Shown here: one piece after another, positions 10,626-20,619 of the stretch | Numbering within the stretch: the first letter of the stretch is position 1 | How the letters are laid out: the number at the start of each line of letters is the position of its first letter | Assembly (NCBI GenBank): GCA_905221615.1 | Contig: CAJNDT010001890.1 | Location: 612,602 to 676,601 of the forward strand | Direction of reading: 5' to 3' | DNA from: Symbiodinium sp. CCMP2592 | Lineage: Eukaryota; Sar; Dinophyceae; Suessiales; Symbiodiniaceae | Length of the DNA: 64,000 bases | Program-made: the position numbers and the translations under genes | Notes under the pieces: model-generated | The model's input: the letters and a program-made list of their open reading frames with translations, nothing else | Databases searched by the model: none | Told to the model about the DNA's origin: nothing

Positions 10626-10901
10626 TCACCCCTCTGCGGCTGGCTTCGCCTGAGGCTTTGCCTGAGGCTTCGCCTTTGCCTTGGCATTTGCCTTGGCCTT
10701 CGCCTTGGCCTTTGCCTTAGCGGCTTGAATTTGCGGCCTATACAAGTGCCGCAACATGCACTGCTGGGCCAATGTCCTCCCATCGCGAACGACCGGATGG
10801 TCGCAGCGGTCACTGCGCGGCCCCAGGCCTAGAGGGTAACACAACAAAGCACGAACGCTCCGCAAACCAAAGACGAGCCTTGCGACCAAGTGCGCGTACA
10901 T
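10626..10901 (-). CDS. Lys/Ala-repeat open frame
   Basis: A 91-codon minus frame with an ordinary first half (CDHPVVRDGRTLAQQCMLRH, LYRPQIQAA) and then alternating KAKAKAKANAKA and KPQAKPQAKPAAEG before the stop. It lies in the same repeat-free block as the proline-rich frame at 9202-10172, on the same strand. The tail comes from a GCCTTG/GCCTTC hexamer-like repeat, so it could be simple-sequence driven. No domain recognised. Low-complexity KA tails of this kind are common in dinoflagellate proteins (general knowledge). Confidence 0.28.
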   Translation of the reverse strand: MYAHLVARLVFGLRSVRALLCYPLGLGPRSDRCDHPVVRDGRTLAQQCMLRHLYRPQIQAAKAKAKAKAKANAKAKAKPQAKPQAKPAAEG

Positions 10902-11279
10902 CTACGGCAGAGGTAGCAGGGGAGGAAGTCCTTGCTGTATCGCCTGCAGCAAATGCGGTGAACAAGAAGCTAGAAGCCCCAAAGCGCAAGCTAAGCCAGC
11001 GGCAGTTTCTTGCGAGGCGAGTCCTAGAAGCGGCGAAACCGCGACCCGCCAAGGCAAGATGACGCCAGAAGTGCGCAACCAGACAAGAAACAATACCAAG
11101 ACAACAAGCACAGCTAGACCGAATCCTCCTCCTCCTGCTTCGGCTGCATGTCCGCAGGGATCACGACCTCGAGCGCATCAACCCCGATAACAACCGAGTG
11201 CAGCCAACCCCAACATGCAGCAACATGCATCTAGTCTAGCCAAAACGCGGGCACGTCAGTGCTCGACTGACCAAGTTTC

Positions 11280-12013
11280 TCATCAGGATCAAGTCAAGAA
11301 AGCAATCCCAGTCACCACGGACGCGGCGGGAATGGGGGAGTCGTCGAGCTCCTCGGCTCCAGTTACACAGAGGGACGAGCAAAAGAGAAGAGAGCAGAGG
11401 CAGCAACAGGGAGGGGGGGAGTAGGAGAGAAAAGGTGCAAGACGGAGAAGGCGAAGCGCAAAGGCCTCCGTCTCCCCGTCATCGAAGCTGCCAACAGCAA
11501 CCTGCAAAGCAAGGGAAGCAGCCAAAAACACAGCCCGACGTTAGCAACGAGATAGCAAAGACGAGACAAGAGAGACAAAGAGAGCGACAAGAGAGAGAGA
11601 TGTAGAAGAAAAGGAGAGAAGCCAGAGAGAGAGAGAGAGAGAGAGCGAGCGAAAAGGAGACAACATAAGGCAGAAAGAGCCGAAACACCTACAACTACAA
11701 CACAGGAGCGTTCGAAGCAGGGCACGGCCAACGCTGCCCAGTCCGGTGTGGAGAAGCCGCCGCCGCACGGCTCCTCGTCGAACGCCTCGGCTTGAGACAC
11801 ACGCACACAAGCAAGAGGACAAGAAAGGAGAGCAGAGACAGCAACACGGACGGGAGAAGCAGAGAGAGACAGAGAGAGAGAGAGAGAGAGTAAGACGGAT
11901 AAAGCAAGGCGCATAAGCGTGGGCATCCGCGTCGTCGCCGTCCTCCACAGCAGCCTGCAAAGCAACGAAAGAAGCCAAGAACGTAACCCGAGAAACCCAA
12001 CAGAGGAAGCAAA

Positions 12014-12056
<43 letters not shown>

Positions 12057-12135
12057 AAGAGAGGGAGAGTGAGCAAAAGCGACACAAGAGAGACGACGAG
12101 CGTGAACGACAGAGAGAAAACAAAAGAGCAGAATG
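11280..12135. repeat. Diverged ~450 bp direct duplication with GA microsatellites
   Basis: GAGCAGAGGCAGCAACAGGG (11391) matches GAGCAGAGACAGCAACACGG (11830). CAGCAACCTGCAAAGCAAGG (11498) matches CAGCAGCCTGCAAAGCAACG (11948). Spacing is about 439-450 bp. Each unit ends in a (GA)n run (11620-11655, 12015-12055). The serine/leucine-rich minus frames here reflect the (GA)n tracts. Confidence 0.75.
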
Positions 12136-12239
12136 AGAGCGAGAGAGAGGGAAAATGTGAACCTCACAAAAGTGTTAAATATACTCGTTCAGCGACGGAT
12201 GGTTTACGCTTGAAGGCGTAAGGTTGTGTGTATGGTTTT

Positions 12240-12376
12240 ATTGCCCAACAAGCCGCATAAAGCATAAATGAAGCGTCGAACTTGCAAGTTGCCCTAAACC
12301 CTAAACCCTAAACCCTACCAAGCTTTAAGAATTTAAGAACCCAGCAAAGTGTAAAGTTGGGTGTTGGGGAGCTCTG
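12240..12376. repeat. Diverged Q copy with CCCTAAA insertion
   Basis: Starts TTGCCCAACAAGCCGCA and ends AAAGTTGGGTGTTGGGGAGC, as expected for Q. Between the halves lies GCCCTAAACCCTAAACCCTA at 12291-12317, absent from other Q copies. Confidence 0.6.
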
Positions 12377-12420
12377 GTCCAAGGGCAGAAGGAAGGACCC
12401 TTAGTAAGGACCCCTATGGG

Positions 12421-12518
12421 AAACTCCAGAAAGTTGGAACATGGTTTCATGGTAGGATACCCTATAATTTACCATAGAAGGGTTAGGATAATCATATTCC
12501 AACTTTCTGGCTTTTACC
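12421..12518. mobile_element. Family B miniature inverted element
   Basis: ACTCCAGAAAGTTGGAACAT at the left is mirrored by ATATTCCAACTTTCTGGCTT at the right. Confidence 0.8.
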
Positions 12519-12748
12519 TAAGGTATATACCCTTAATATAGCCATTATGTACCCAGTCTATAGCCCATTATAGGGTAGGGGTCCCCATTAAGGGTCCCTC
12601 CTTTTCCCCTTTGATAAGAGTATTCTAGGGCCCCTTGGGGCGTCTCCTCACTTCCTCTTGGCATCCCAGGGGTCGGTGGCGATCTGAACTTTCTTGAAGA
12701 TGCTGCCATTCAAGACCTGCGGGCTTCACTGTGGGGTTTTTTGGGGGT

Positions 12749-12851
12749 TTACCTTAACCCTCAAGAACCTACCCTTTTTAGGGCTCCATATATTATGATC
12801 TCCTTATATAAAGTCTTAAAAAAAGATATAGGTTCTTCAGGGTTAAGGGTA
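12749..12851. mobile_element. Miniature inverted element, single copy
   Basis: TACCTTAACCCTCAAGAACC at the left pairs with GGTTCTTCAGGGTTAAGGGT at the right. TA-bounded. Confidence 0.7.
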
Positions 12852-12910
12852 GGGTTTAGGGTAGGGTTTAGGGTTTAGGGTTGGGGGTTTGAGGAGGCTT
12901 GAATCGGGGT

Positions 12911-13007
12911 GTACCTGTAGCCGAAAAGGGCCTACCTTTTTATAGGATTCCTGATTATGGTTTCTGTATATAGTTCCTTAAACAGGTAGGTCCTTTCGGC
13001 TACGGGT
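12911..13007. mobile_element. Miniature inverted element (family Y)
   Basis: TACCTGTAGCCGAAAAGGGC at the left and GGTCCTTTCGGCTACGGGTA at the right. A half copy with TCTTTTCGGCTACAGG lies at 18424-18472. Confidence 0.7.
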
Positions 13008-13210
13008 AGGGTTTAGGGGATTTTGGTTTTATCGGGGTTTTGGGTTTGGCGGATTTAGGTTTTAGGGCTTCGGGTACAGGTGCGAGGTCACAAGGTTTAG
13101 AGGGTTTAGGGTGTCCGCTCCGTACTTCCACGATTAGCTGAAACGTGCAACCAGGCAACATCGCTATAAGACCTTCGAACCCGACAAGCCAAGTCATAAG
13201 CCTTACACTT

Positions 13211-13314
13211 TGGGAGTTTCCTAAAATAGGGGACCCTAATATAATACCCCAAATAGTAGGATCCTTATTATAAGGACCCCCAATAAGGTACCCCTAATTT
13301 TCGGAAACTCCCAT
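13211..13314. mobile_element. Family F miniature inverted element
   Basis: TGGGAGTTTCCTAAAATAGG at the left and CTAATTTTCGGAAACTCCCA at the right. Confidence 0.8.
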
Positions 13315-13403
13315 AACCCTAAACCCCTAAACCCCTGAACCCTATAAACCCCTTATAGATCCCTTTAAAGGAACCCTTATAGTAACCCTTTAAAGGAACC
13401 CTA

Positions 13404-13433
13404 AGGTTCCCCTAATTTTCGGAAACTCCCATT
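13404..13433. repeat. Solitary F arm
   Basis: CCCCTAATTTTCGGAAACTC lies 90 bp downstream of a full F copy, after T-type and CCCTAAA filler. Confidence 0.65.
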
Positions 13434-13556
13434 TTGAGGTATACACATGAAACCTAGTCTCTCGAAGATGAGGCCCACAGGCCTAAGATCGAATCTCTCA
13501 ATGCTCTGAGCGACCGAATCCTGGAAGGATTCAGCTTTCTTGCTTTAATTGCTCTC

Positions 13557-13656
13557 TACCTATAGTCTCCATTGTAGTTCCTTTTTTGGTTTAACCAAAT
13601 TTATATTAAGGATCCTAGTGACCCCAAAAAAGGAACTACAATGGAGACTATAGGTA
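13557..13656. mobile_element. Family A miniature inverted element
   Basis: TACCTATAGTCTCCATTGTA and TACAATGGAGACTATAGG followed by TA. A near-perfect copy, probably one of the youngest. Confidence 0.9.
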
Positions 13657-13780
13657 ATTTGGTCTACCAAGGCGTCCCGAGCCGACGAACGTAGTAGGGT
13701 GAGCGACTATGCTGGTGTTCACATAAGCTTAAGGAACATATCAGCGCATGACTTATCATTGACCCCCCTAAACCCCAATC

Positions 13781-13882
13781 CTTTCTTCTTCAATAACCGG
13801 GCCAGCAAAAGTTCAAACAGCTCAAGACAGACCAAATACATGAAGCCAAAAAATATTAATGTTCTCCCACTGGCCATCTAAG
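13781..13882. repeat. Dispersed repeat family R
   Basis: CTTCTTCAATAACCGGGCCA to GGCCATCTAAGATCC, sharing CAAGACAGACC and AGCCAAAAAATATT with copies at 35168 and 39312. It shares the CCAAAAAGTTTAAAG word with Q and may be a related family. Confidence 0.6.
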
Positions 13883-13889
13883 ATCCTCT

Positions 13890-14250
13890 ACCGCAATAAA
13901 CCCCTAAACCCTGAACCTTAAACCCTGAAACCCGGAACCCTAAATCCTAAACCCCAAACCCTTTACCCCCATAATCCTAAGCCCTGTACCCCTATAATCC
14001 CCTAAACCCTAAACCCCAAGCCCTTTACCCCTATAATCCTAAGCCCTGTATCCCAAACCCTTTTCCCCCCATAATCCTAAGCCCTGCACCCCGATAATCC
14101 CCTACAGTAGAAGCCAGAAAGTTGGAATATCATTCTCGTAACCCCTTTAAGGTAAATTATGGGGATCCTACCAATAATCCATATTCCAACTTTCTGGAGT
14201 TCCCTATACCCCGATAATCCCCTAAATCCCCAACACTCCGAACCCCGAGT
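13890..14250. repeat. Degenerate CCCTAAA region with internal B element
   Basis: CCTAAACCC, CCCTGAACC and a repeated CCCCCATAATCCTAAGCCCT motif, interrupted at 14103-14203 by a B element. Confidence 0.7.
14103..14203. mobile_element. Family B miniature inverted element
   Basis: TACAGTAGAAGCCAGAAAGT at the left and TATTCCAACTTTCTGGAGTT at the right. It sits inside telomere-like DNA. Confidence 0.8.
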
Positions 14251-14460
14251 CTCCGGCAGCGAGGGCCTCTTCAGCCTGGACCCATGTGGGTAGTTGGGAA
14301 CCATGTGGATTTAGTAGGGTTCCTTTAAGGGATTTAGGGTTTAGAGTTTAGGGATCTATAAGGGGAAGTAATCAATGTGGGCAATTGTCAAAAATTGGTT
14401 CCTTTCTGGGTCCTTAAAGGGATTAGAGGTTTAGTGTCCCTTTAAAGGGATCCTATAACG

Positions 14461-14566
14461 GTAGTTGTCAAAATTTGGTACCTTTTTGAATTTTGGGTCC
14501 TTAATATAATACGGCACCTAATCTTTAGGGTACCCCAAAGGGGGCCATAATTTTGACAACCACCCA
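14461..14566. mobile_element. Family G element, preceded by a half copy
   Basis: GTAGTTGTCAAAATTTGGTA at the left and CCATAATTTTGACAACCACC at the right. Another left arm, GCAATTGTCAAAAATTGGTT, lies at 14379-14400. Confidence 0.75.
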
Positions 14567-14579
14567 TGTGGGGCAGACA

Positions 14580-14890
14580 GGATCCCTTTTTAGGGCCTCG
14601 CTAAAGGGATCTATGCTAGGGTTCCTTTAAACAGGATCTGCGGCGCTCCTTTCTGGATCTCTAGGGCTCCTTAAAGGGCTCTATGTAGGGTAGCTGATAG
14701 TCCCTTTCTAGGTACTCCTTAAAGGGCTCTATGCAGGGTTTCTGATAGGGTTTCTATAAGGGGTCCCTTTCTCGGGGCTCCTTAAAGGGCGGTTCAGGCT
14801 TAGGGGTTTTTGGTTTAGGGTTTCTATAAGGGGTCTTATAAGGGTTTCTAACAGGGTTTCTAGTTTGAGGCGGTTGAAGGTTTAGGCTTA
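14580..14890. repeat. Dispersed T units
   Basis: Repeated GGGATCTATG, GGGTTCCTTTAA and GGCTCCTTAAAGGGCTCTAT words, without strict periodicity. Confidence 0.6.
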
Positions 14891-15029
14891 AGGGTTTAAC
14901 GATCTAGGGTAATTATCAGAGTCCTAAATGCACAAGGTTCTAAAAGAGGATCCCTTGTTTCAAGTCAGGTTACCCAAGCCCTGGACACGTGCTGTCTACG
15001 GACTCCCCGCCCATTGTGGCCAAGATTGG

Positions 15030-15495
15030 GGTTTGAGGTTTCGAAGTTTAGAATATGGATTTAGGATCTTTGGATTAGGGTTTAGGGTCTAGGGGTTTAT
15101 GGATTTAGGAGTTAGGGTTTCAGGGTTTCGGGTCGAGGATTTAAGTTTTTACGGGTTTAGGTGTTTGTAGTTTAGGGCTTGGGGTGTTGCACGATTATCA
15201 TATGCATCCCTGCGCCAACCCTAAACCCTAAGGTGCATCTTTCAAATCCTCGCCAACAACCTACCCCAACCCCTAGCCTAAAGCCTACCCCAAGTAACCC
15301 CCAAACCCTAATCCCCAAAAATAACCCTAAAACCTAAACCCTGAAACAAAGATCCCTAACCAGCAGCCCGGCTTTCTTCAAAAAACCACAAGGGTCTCTG
15401 CCTATCAGGGAGCCTACTTGGGTTACATATACGGTTTAGGGTTTAGGGTTTATAAGGTTTAGGGTTTAGGGTTCAGGGTTTAGGGTTTAGGGCTC
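15030..15495. repeat. Telomere-like tracts of both orientations
   Basis: GGTTTAGGG text to 15190, CCCTAAACC text at 15215-15355, then near-perfect TTTAGGG at 15433-15493. Confidence 0.7.
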
Positions 15496-15768
15496 ATCAG
15501 CCTTATATCACTCGCATAAGTTGTTGAGGTGTCTGTTTACATACTTCTAGCAAGGAGCCCTTGGGTCAACCTCCTTAATACTCCTTTAAAGGGATCTATA
15601 TATAGGGGGCCCTTTGAAGGGGTCTAGACGGGGTACTCTAAGGGATCTATATATGGGGCCTTAAGCATCGGAGTAGGGTGTTCTGTATTGGCCTTAAGCG
15701 GTGGACTAGGGTGCTGGGGTAGATTTTTACATACCCAACGCAGAGGAGCCCTTGGGGAGGTACATTGG

Positions 15769-15975
15769 TGCCCAGAGACTCCAGTATACCTTATAGAGGA
15801 AAATACCTCAAACTATAGTAGGATCCCCAACAGGTGTCAAGGTACTAGGATGCCCAGTAACCTATGAATAAAAAGGGCTCCCTTTTTTGGTATTAGGTAC
15901 CTTTATAAGGAACCTAGGACTACAACAAGGGAATGAGGGTTCCTACTGGGCATCCGAAGGTATATTCCTTGGACC
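15769..15975. mobile_element. Family H element with nested I element
   Basis: The H left end CCCAGAGACTCCAGTATACC at 15773 and H right-half text GGTATATTCCTTGGACCCAG after 15958 are separated by a complete I element. The insertion falls at an AAGG-TA step of H. Confidence 0.7.
15846..15956. mobile_element. Family I miniature inverted element
   Basis: AGGATGCCCAGTAACCTATG at the left and GTTCCTACTGGGCATCC at the right, with internal ATAAAAAGGGCTCCC and its partial mirror. Confidence 0.8.
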
Positions 15976-16074
15976 CAGCCCCCAAAGCCTGGGAAGGCAT
16001 CCGGAACCCCCTCGTCCTCTGCACGAAGGCCTGCTTCGATTTTGAAGCCACAGACAGCATTTCTCGTGAGGTGT

Positions 16075-16138
16075 CGACGGTTTAGGGTTTAGGGTTTAGA
16101 GTTTTTTTTAAGTTTAGAGTTTAGGGTTTAGGGTTCAG
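16075..16138. repeat. Telomere-like TTTAGGG tract
   Basis: GGTTTAGGGTTTAGGGTTTA followed by a T-run and further TTTAGAG/TTTAGGG units. Confidence 0.8.
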
Positions 16139-16429
16139 CTCCTTCCGTCCGAGAAGCTGTCGCAGGCATCTGACAGACGCACGAGCCCCATAGGCAATGG
16201 CAAGCGCACAAGGCCCACCGGCAACGGCGACCGACGCACGAGCCCTATAGCAAGCGCTGGGCGACGAGATTCTTGAATTTCGTGTTGAGGTTCTCCAAGA
16301 GAGACCAAGGGAACCAAAAGCTAAGGAACATGGAAACCCGAAACCGAAACCCCTTGACCCCAAACACCCAACCCCTATGCTCCCCAAAACCTGAAGCCCT
16401 ACCTGGACTCCCAACACGAGAGTTTAGGG

Positions 16430-16613
16430 CCCAGAGACTCCAAGATTCTTGAACCTTAAGGAATATAATACCTTAACTTATAGTAGGCTCCCGTAATTAA
16501 GGCTAGGATGGCCAGTAACCTAGGAATAAAAAAGGCTCCCTTTTCAGTATTGGGTAACTTTATAGGGAACGTAGGACTACAAAAAGGGAATAAGGGTCCT
16601 ACTGGGCATGCTA
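16430..16613. mobile_element. Truncated H element joined to an I element
   Basis: H left half (CCCAGAGACTCCAAGATTCT, 16432 onward) runs into an I element at 16504-16613 (AGGATGGCCAGTAACCTAGG to CCTACTGGGCATGC). The junction follows an AAGG word as at 15846. The H right half is missing and telomere-like DNA follows. Confidence 0.7.
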
Positions 16614-17025
16614 GATACGGTTTAGGGTTTATTGGGTAGGTTTGGTGCAGTTATCGGTGCGCGGCAGACCCCAAACCTAAATTTTCTCATAGAGCCACGG
16701 AGCCTCTCAACGAATCCCGCAATAAGGGCTTCGGGTTTTAAGGTTTAGGGGTTTGGGGTTCAGGATTTAGGGGTTTGGTGTTTCCGGGCTTAGGGGCTTG
16801 GAATTTTCTGCACATCTCGATTGGTGCGGCCCGCGAAGAAAACAGGTGCTTCTTTCGGCAGCTTTCGGCAGAGCAAGGTGACCAATCAAGCCGGCAGGAA
16901 CTAGGGTTTAGGGTTCAAGGGGATGGGTTGTGGCGTTTACCGTAACCTTTCTGCAGGTTCATATTGTAAACCCAAATACAGAATTTATAAGGACCCTGCA
17001 ACAAAGTAGGTGTCGGTGTGCTAAT

Positions 17026-17151
17026 GTACTTAGAGGCCCAGGGGGCTTAGTAAGTAGGTTATAAGTAGGGTTATAAGTACCCTAAATGGAGATACCCCAA
17101 TTATGACCCTACTTATAACCTACTTACTAAGTCCCCTGGGCCTTCAAGTAA
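17026..17151. mobile_element. Family D miniature inverted element
   Basis: GTACTTAGAGGCCCAGGGGG at the left and CCCCTGGGCCTTCAAGTA at the right. The arms extend over TAGTAAGTAGGTTATAAG, so most of the element can fold back. Confidence 0.85.
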
Positions 17152-17195
17152 TTAGGGCCTACAGTCGGGCCTAAACCGTAAACCCTAAACCTAAA

Positions 17196-17229
17196 CCACA
17201 AAAAGTAACTACAATGGAGACTATAGGTA
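17196..17229. repeat. Solitary A right arm
   Basis: AACTACAATGGAGACTATAG followed by GTAG, with CCCTAAACC text in place of the left arm. Confidence 0.7.
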
Positions 17230-17303
17230 GGGTTTACGGCCTCTTCCGAAGTCGTAAAGCCGATGGCGCCCGTACCTGAAGCGCGGCTTGGCATCTATGT
17301 CAG

Positions 17304-17390
17304 GTACCTGGACCCCAAAGTATGTAGAATAATAGCCTTTTATAGGTTTTGGGCCATTATTCTACCTACTTTGGGGGGGTCTAGGTATAC
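17304..17390. mobile_element. Miniature inverted element, single copy
   Basis: TACCTGGACCCCAAAGTATG at the left mirrors TACTTTGGGGGGGTCTAGGT at the right, with an internal GTAGAATAATAG and its mirror. Confidence 0.7.
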
Positions 17391-17399
17391 GCCCTTGAT

Positions 17400-17540
17400 T
17401 CTTTCAAGCGATCCATTACGGGTTCCTTTATAGGGATCTGTAGGGTTCCTTTGAAGGGGTCTGTTGGGTTCCTTTAAAGGGATCTGTAGGGCTCCTATAG
17501 GGGATCCTTTAAGGGTTCCTGTATGGGTTTAGGGTTTAGG
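17400..17540. repeat. Dispersed T units
   Basis: Four loose copies of GGGTTCCTTTAAAGGGATCT. Confidence 0.65.
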
Positions 17541-18360
17541 GACGAAAGGGCTGAGTACCCCAGCCCCAAAAAAGTAAACCTTTTGTTTTGTGGTAGGGTT
17601 ATGTGAACCCCGAAACGTTAAAGGATACCTCCTCAGCTACTGAGATGTCAAGTGTATTCCTTGATGTCTAGGCGTTGAGGGTTTAGGGGGTTGGGGTTTC
17701 GGGTTTAAGGGGTTGAGGTTTTGGGCTCAAGGGTTTAGATGAAGGGGTTTCGGGTTTAGGGGTTTAAAGAAGGGGTTCCGGGTTCAGGGGTTCAAACACA
17801 GGGGTTTCGGGTTAAGGGGTTTTAGAAAACAAAGGTTTAAGGTTCAGGGCTTTAGAGCAAGCTTGGCTCCGACTTTGACAGATCTCCGTGCTTCCCCGAA
17901 ACTCCGAGACCCCTCGAATAAAAACATATTGGGGCCTCAGTTAATAGATAGAATGAGGTCTTGGGATATAGTGCAGAGTTCAAAGGGGAAAGGGCCTATA
18001 CGAGCACATATAATTATGAGTCTGCTTCAAAGCCCCGTAGTATGCATGTGATGAACGACTTTCGGCCTTATGTGGCGTAGGATTTAAGGATCTTTGGTTT
18101 AGGGCTCAGGGTTTCGAGGGTTCGGTTTAGGGGTTGGATGATAAAAAATAGGGACCCTTAATAAGAGGTGTATAACCGTAATATAGCGATTAAATATACC
18201 CATCAAATATCTCCTTAGAGGGTAGGGAGCCCCATTAATGGTCCCTCCGTTTGCCTTTTTGACTTAACTTAGAATGCTAAACCCTAAGCTCCAAACCCTA
18301 AACCCTGAAGCCTAAACCCGAAACCCTACACCCTAAGCTCGAAACCCTATAGACCCTAAA

Positions 18361-18472
18361 ACCCTAGGTCGTTGGGCCCAAAAGGCTTAACATATCATGA
18401 GTCCTTAGAGCCCTCGGGTTCCCTTATGGTTTCTATATATGGTTCCTTGAAAAGGTAGGTCTTTTCGGCTAC
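18361..18472. repeat. O fragment followed by Y half copy
   Basis: GGGCCCAAAAGGCTTAACAT and GAGTCCTTAGAGCCCT are reversed O text. GGTTCCTTGAAAAGGTAGGT is the Y right half. Confidence 0.5.
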
Positions 18473-18674
18473 AGGTCTTCCTTAAACCTAAATCCTTATA
18501 GATCCTCAAAAGGAGCCCCTGAAGGAGCCCTTATAGGATCCCTCTAGAGGAACCCTAAGCCCCTAGACCCTCTTCCCTAAACCACAAGATGCACCCTGCC
18601 TGCGCCTTTGTTCTGGTACGCTTCGGCCTCGGTTCGCGCTTTTATGCCGAAGCCCTCAAAGCTGAGACCCCCAG

Positions 18675-18895
18675 AGGGTTTAGGGTTTAGAGTTTAGGGT
18701 TCAGGGTTTAGGGTTTATAAGGTTTAGGGTTTGAGGGTTAGGGTTTAGGGTTTAGAGTTTAGGGTTCAGAGTTTAGGGTTTATAAGGTTTAGGGTTTGAG
18801 GGTTAGGGTTTAGGGTTTAGAGTTTAGGGTTCAGAGTTTAGGGTTTATAAGGTTTAGGGTTTGAGGGTTAGGGTTTAGGGTTTAGGGTGAAGGCT
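18675..18895. repeat. Telomere-like higher-order repeat, 65 bp period
   Basis: A TTTATAAGG marker recurs at 18716, 18781 and 18846. Between markers the same series of TTTAGGG, TTTAGAG, TTCAGAG and TTTGAGGG variants repeats, so the array spread as 65 bp units and not as single heptamers. Confidence 0.9.
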
Positions 18896-18899
18896 TTAG

Positions 18900-19490
18900 G
18901 GAACCCCTAAATCCCCAAACTATGGCTTCAACAAACATCTAGAACATAATACCCTGAAGCCCCTGAACGCAAAAATCCTTCCACATCAGACCATCCCAAA
19001 CCAAAATAGAACCCCACAGTGCCCTCGAACCCTAAACATCCCTAAACCCCACCAAAAAGCAAGCAAGAGCTCGCACAAAGGGAAACCCCTAAGAACCCGA
19101 GAGCCTTCTCGTTGAAGCAAGCCGTCTCGTTCACAAAACCTAAACCCCTAAATATCTTCATCCTAAACCCCTAAAGCCTAAACCAAAACCGTGCACTCTC
19201 AACATCCCCAAACCCTCAACCCGTAACCCCTACACCCTTCAAACCCCTAAGCCCCTTAACCCTAAACATCCTTAAACATGTCTGCACCCTAAACCCACTA
19301 AAACCTAAACCCCTTAACCTTGACCCCTAAATATCCTTGAACATCCCTAAACGCCAAAACTCCCCAAACCCTCAATCCTAAAAACCCAAACCCAAAGCAA
19401 GCAACACCCTAAACCCTAAACATCCCAAATCAGCCCTAAACCCTAAACCCCGATGCAAGCAAGAGCTGAGATGATAGTCCCCTAAACCCT
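18900..19490. repeat. Heavily decayed CCCTAAA region
   Basis: CCCTAAACC, CATCCCTAAACC and CCTTGAACATCC words throughout. No gene or inverted element seen. Confidence 0.65.
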
Positions 19491-19494
19491 GAAC

Positions 19495-19830
19495 CTCATA
19501 GATCCTTATAAATCCCTTAAAGGAGCCCTTAACAGCCTTTTTAAAGTAACCCTAAAGATCCCTTAAAGGAGCCCTTATAGATCCCTTACAGGAACCCTTA
19601 AAGGAACCCTAAAGATCCCTTAAAGGAGCCCTTATAGATCCTTTGTAAAGGAGCCCTTATAGATCCCCTTTAAAGGAGCCCTTATAGATCCCCTTGAAGG
19701 AACCTTATAGATCCCCTTTAAAGGAGCCCTTATAGATCCCCTTTAAAGGAGACCTAAAGATCCCCTTTAAAGGAGCCCTTATAGATCCCCTTTAAAGGAA
19801 CCTTATAGATCCTTTAAAGGAGTCTTTGGG
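19495..19830. repeat. Tandem T array, ~25 bp unit
   Basis: About a dozen copies of GATCCCCTTTAAAGGAGCCC followed by TTATA. The unit contains the palindrome CTTTAAAG. This is the only clearly tandem version of the T unit seen scattered elsewhere. Confidence 0.9.
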
Positions 19831-19924
19831 GAGCCGAGGGGCCCAGAGAGGCGCCGCGCCGTGCGCCTCTGCGTGCGCCTTGAGCTCCTGGACTCGACGG
19901 TTTTAGAGGGTTATAAGTTACTTT

Positions 19925-20035
19925 TTGTGGTTCAGGGTTTTAGGGTTTTAGGGTTTTAGGGTTTTAGGGTTTAGGGTTTTAGGGTTTTAGGGTTTAGGGT
20001 TTTAGGGTTTTAGGGTTTTAGGGTTTAAGGTTTAG
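19925..20035. repeat. TTTTAGGG octamer array
   Basis: Units are mostly TTTTAGGG with occasional TTTAGGG, a variant that dominates only here. Confidence 0.9.
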
Positions 20036-20055
20036 GCCCGACTGTAGGCCCTAAT

Positions 20056-20179
20056 TACTTGAAGGCCCAGGGGACTTAGTAAGTAGGTTATAAGTAGGGT
20101 TATAAATGGGGTAACTCCATTTAGGGTACTTATAACCCTACTTATAACCTACTTACTAAGTCCCCTGGGCCTCTAAGTA
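20056..20179. mobile_element. Family D miniature inverted element
   Basis: TACTTGAAGGCCCAGGGGAC at the left and CCCCTGGGCCTCTAAGTA at the right, lying between telomere-like tracts. Confidence 0.85.
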
Positions 20180-20425
20180 GGGTTTACAAGGTTTAGGGGG
20201 TTTACAGGGTTTAGGGTTTACAGGGTTTAGGGGTTAGGGTTTAGAGGGCTTTGGGTTTAGGGTATAGGGTTTAGGGGGTTTAAGGTTGAGGGTTTAGGGT
20301 ATAGGGTTTAGGGTTTATAGAGTTTAGGGTTTAGGGGTTAGGGTTTAGGGGGTTTAGGGCTTAGGGTATAGAGTGTATTTAGCGCTTACAGGCTTTGGGG
20401 GGTCTAGGGGTTTAGGGTTGAGGGC
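20180..20425. repeat. Telomere-like GGTTTAGGG region
   Basis: GGTTTACAGGG, GGTTTAGGGG and GGTATAGGG variants. Confidence 0.75.
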
Positions 20426-20494
20426 TTCTCTCCATTTCAGGCTTCGCGGTTCTTCTTGCTTTAAGCTTCGGGCCTCTCCAGCTCTTAAAATCGA

Positions 20495-20590
20495 TACCCC
20501 CTCCCTTGGAACCATCATAAACAAATATGTTTAATATTCTCTTGGGTTTTATATGGACAAAAATACAAACTAATTCCTAAGGAGGCTACA
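20495..20590. repeat. Two-copy dispersed repeat (copy 1)
   Basis: Shares ATACCCCC, GAACCATCATAA and TTAATATTCTCTTGGGTTT with 30219-30300. Confidence 0.55.
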
Positions 20591-20619
20591 GTTATGAGGC
20601 ATCCCATAAAGGACCTATA

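Noticed and set aside
11363..12167. 240- and 208-codon Ser/Leu-rich minus frames
   Set aside because: The LSLSLSLS stretches are translations of (GA)n tracts. Three registers are open at once, which is typical of simple sequence.
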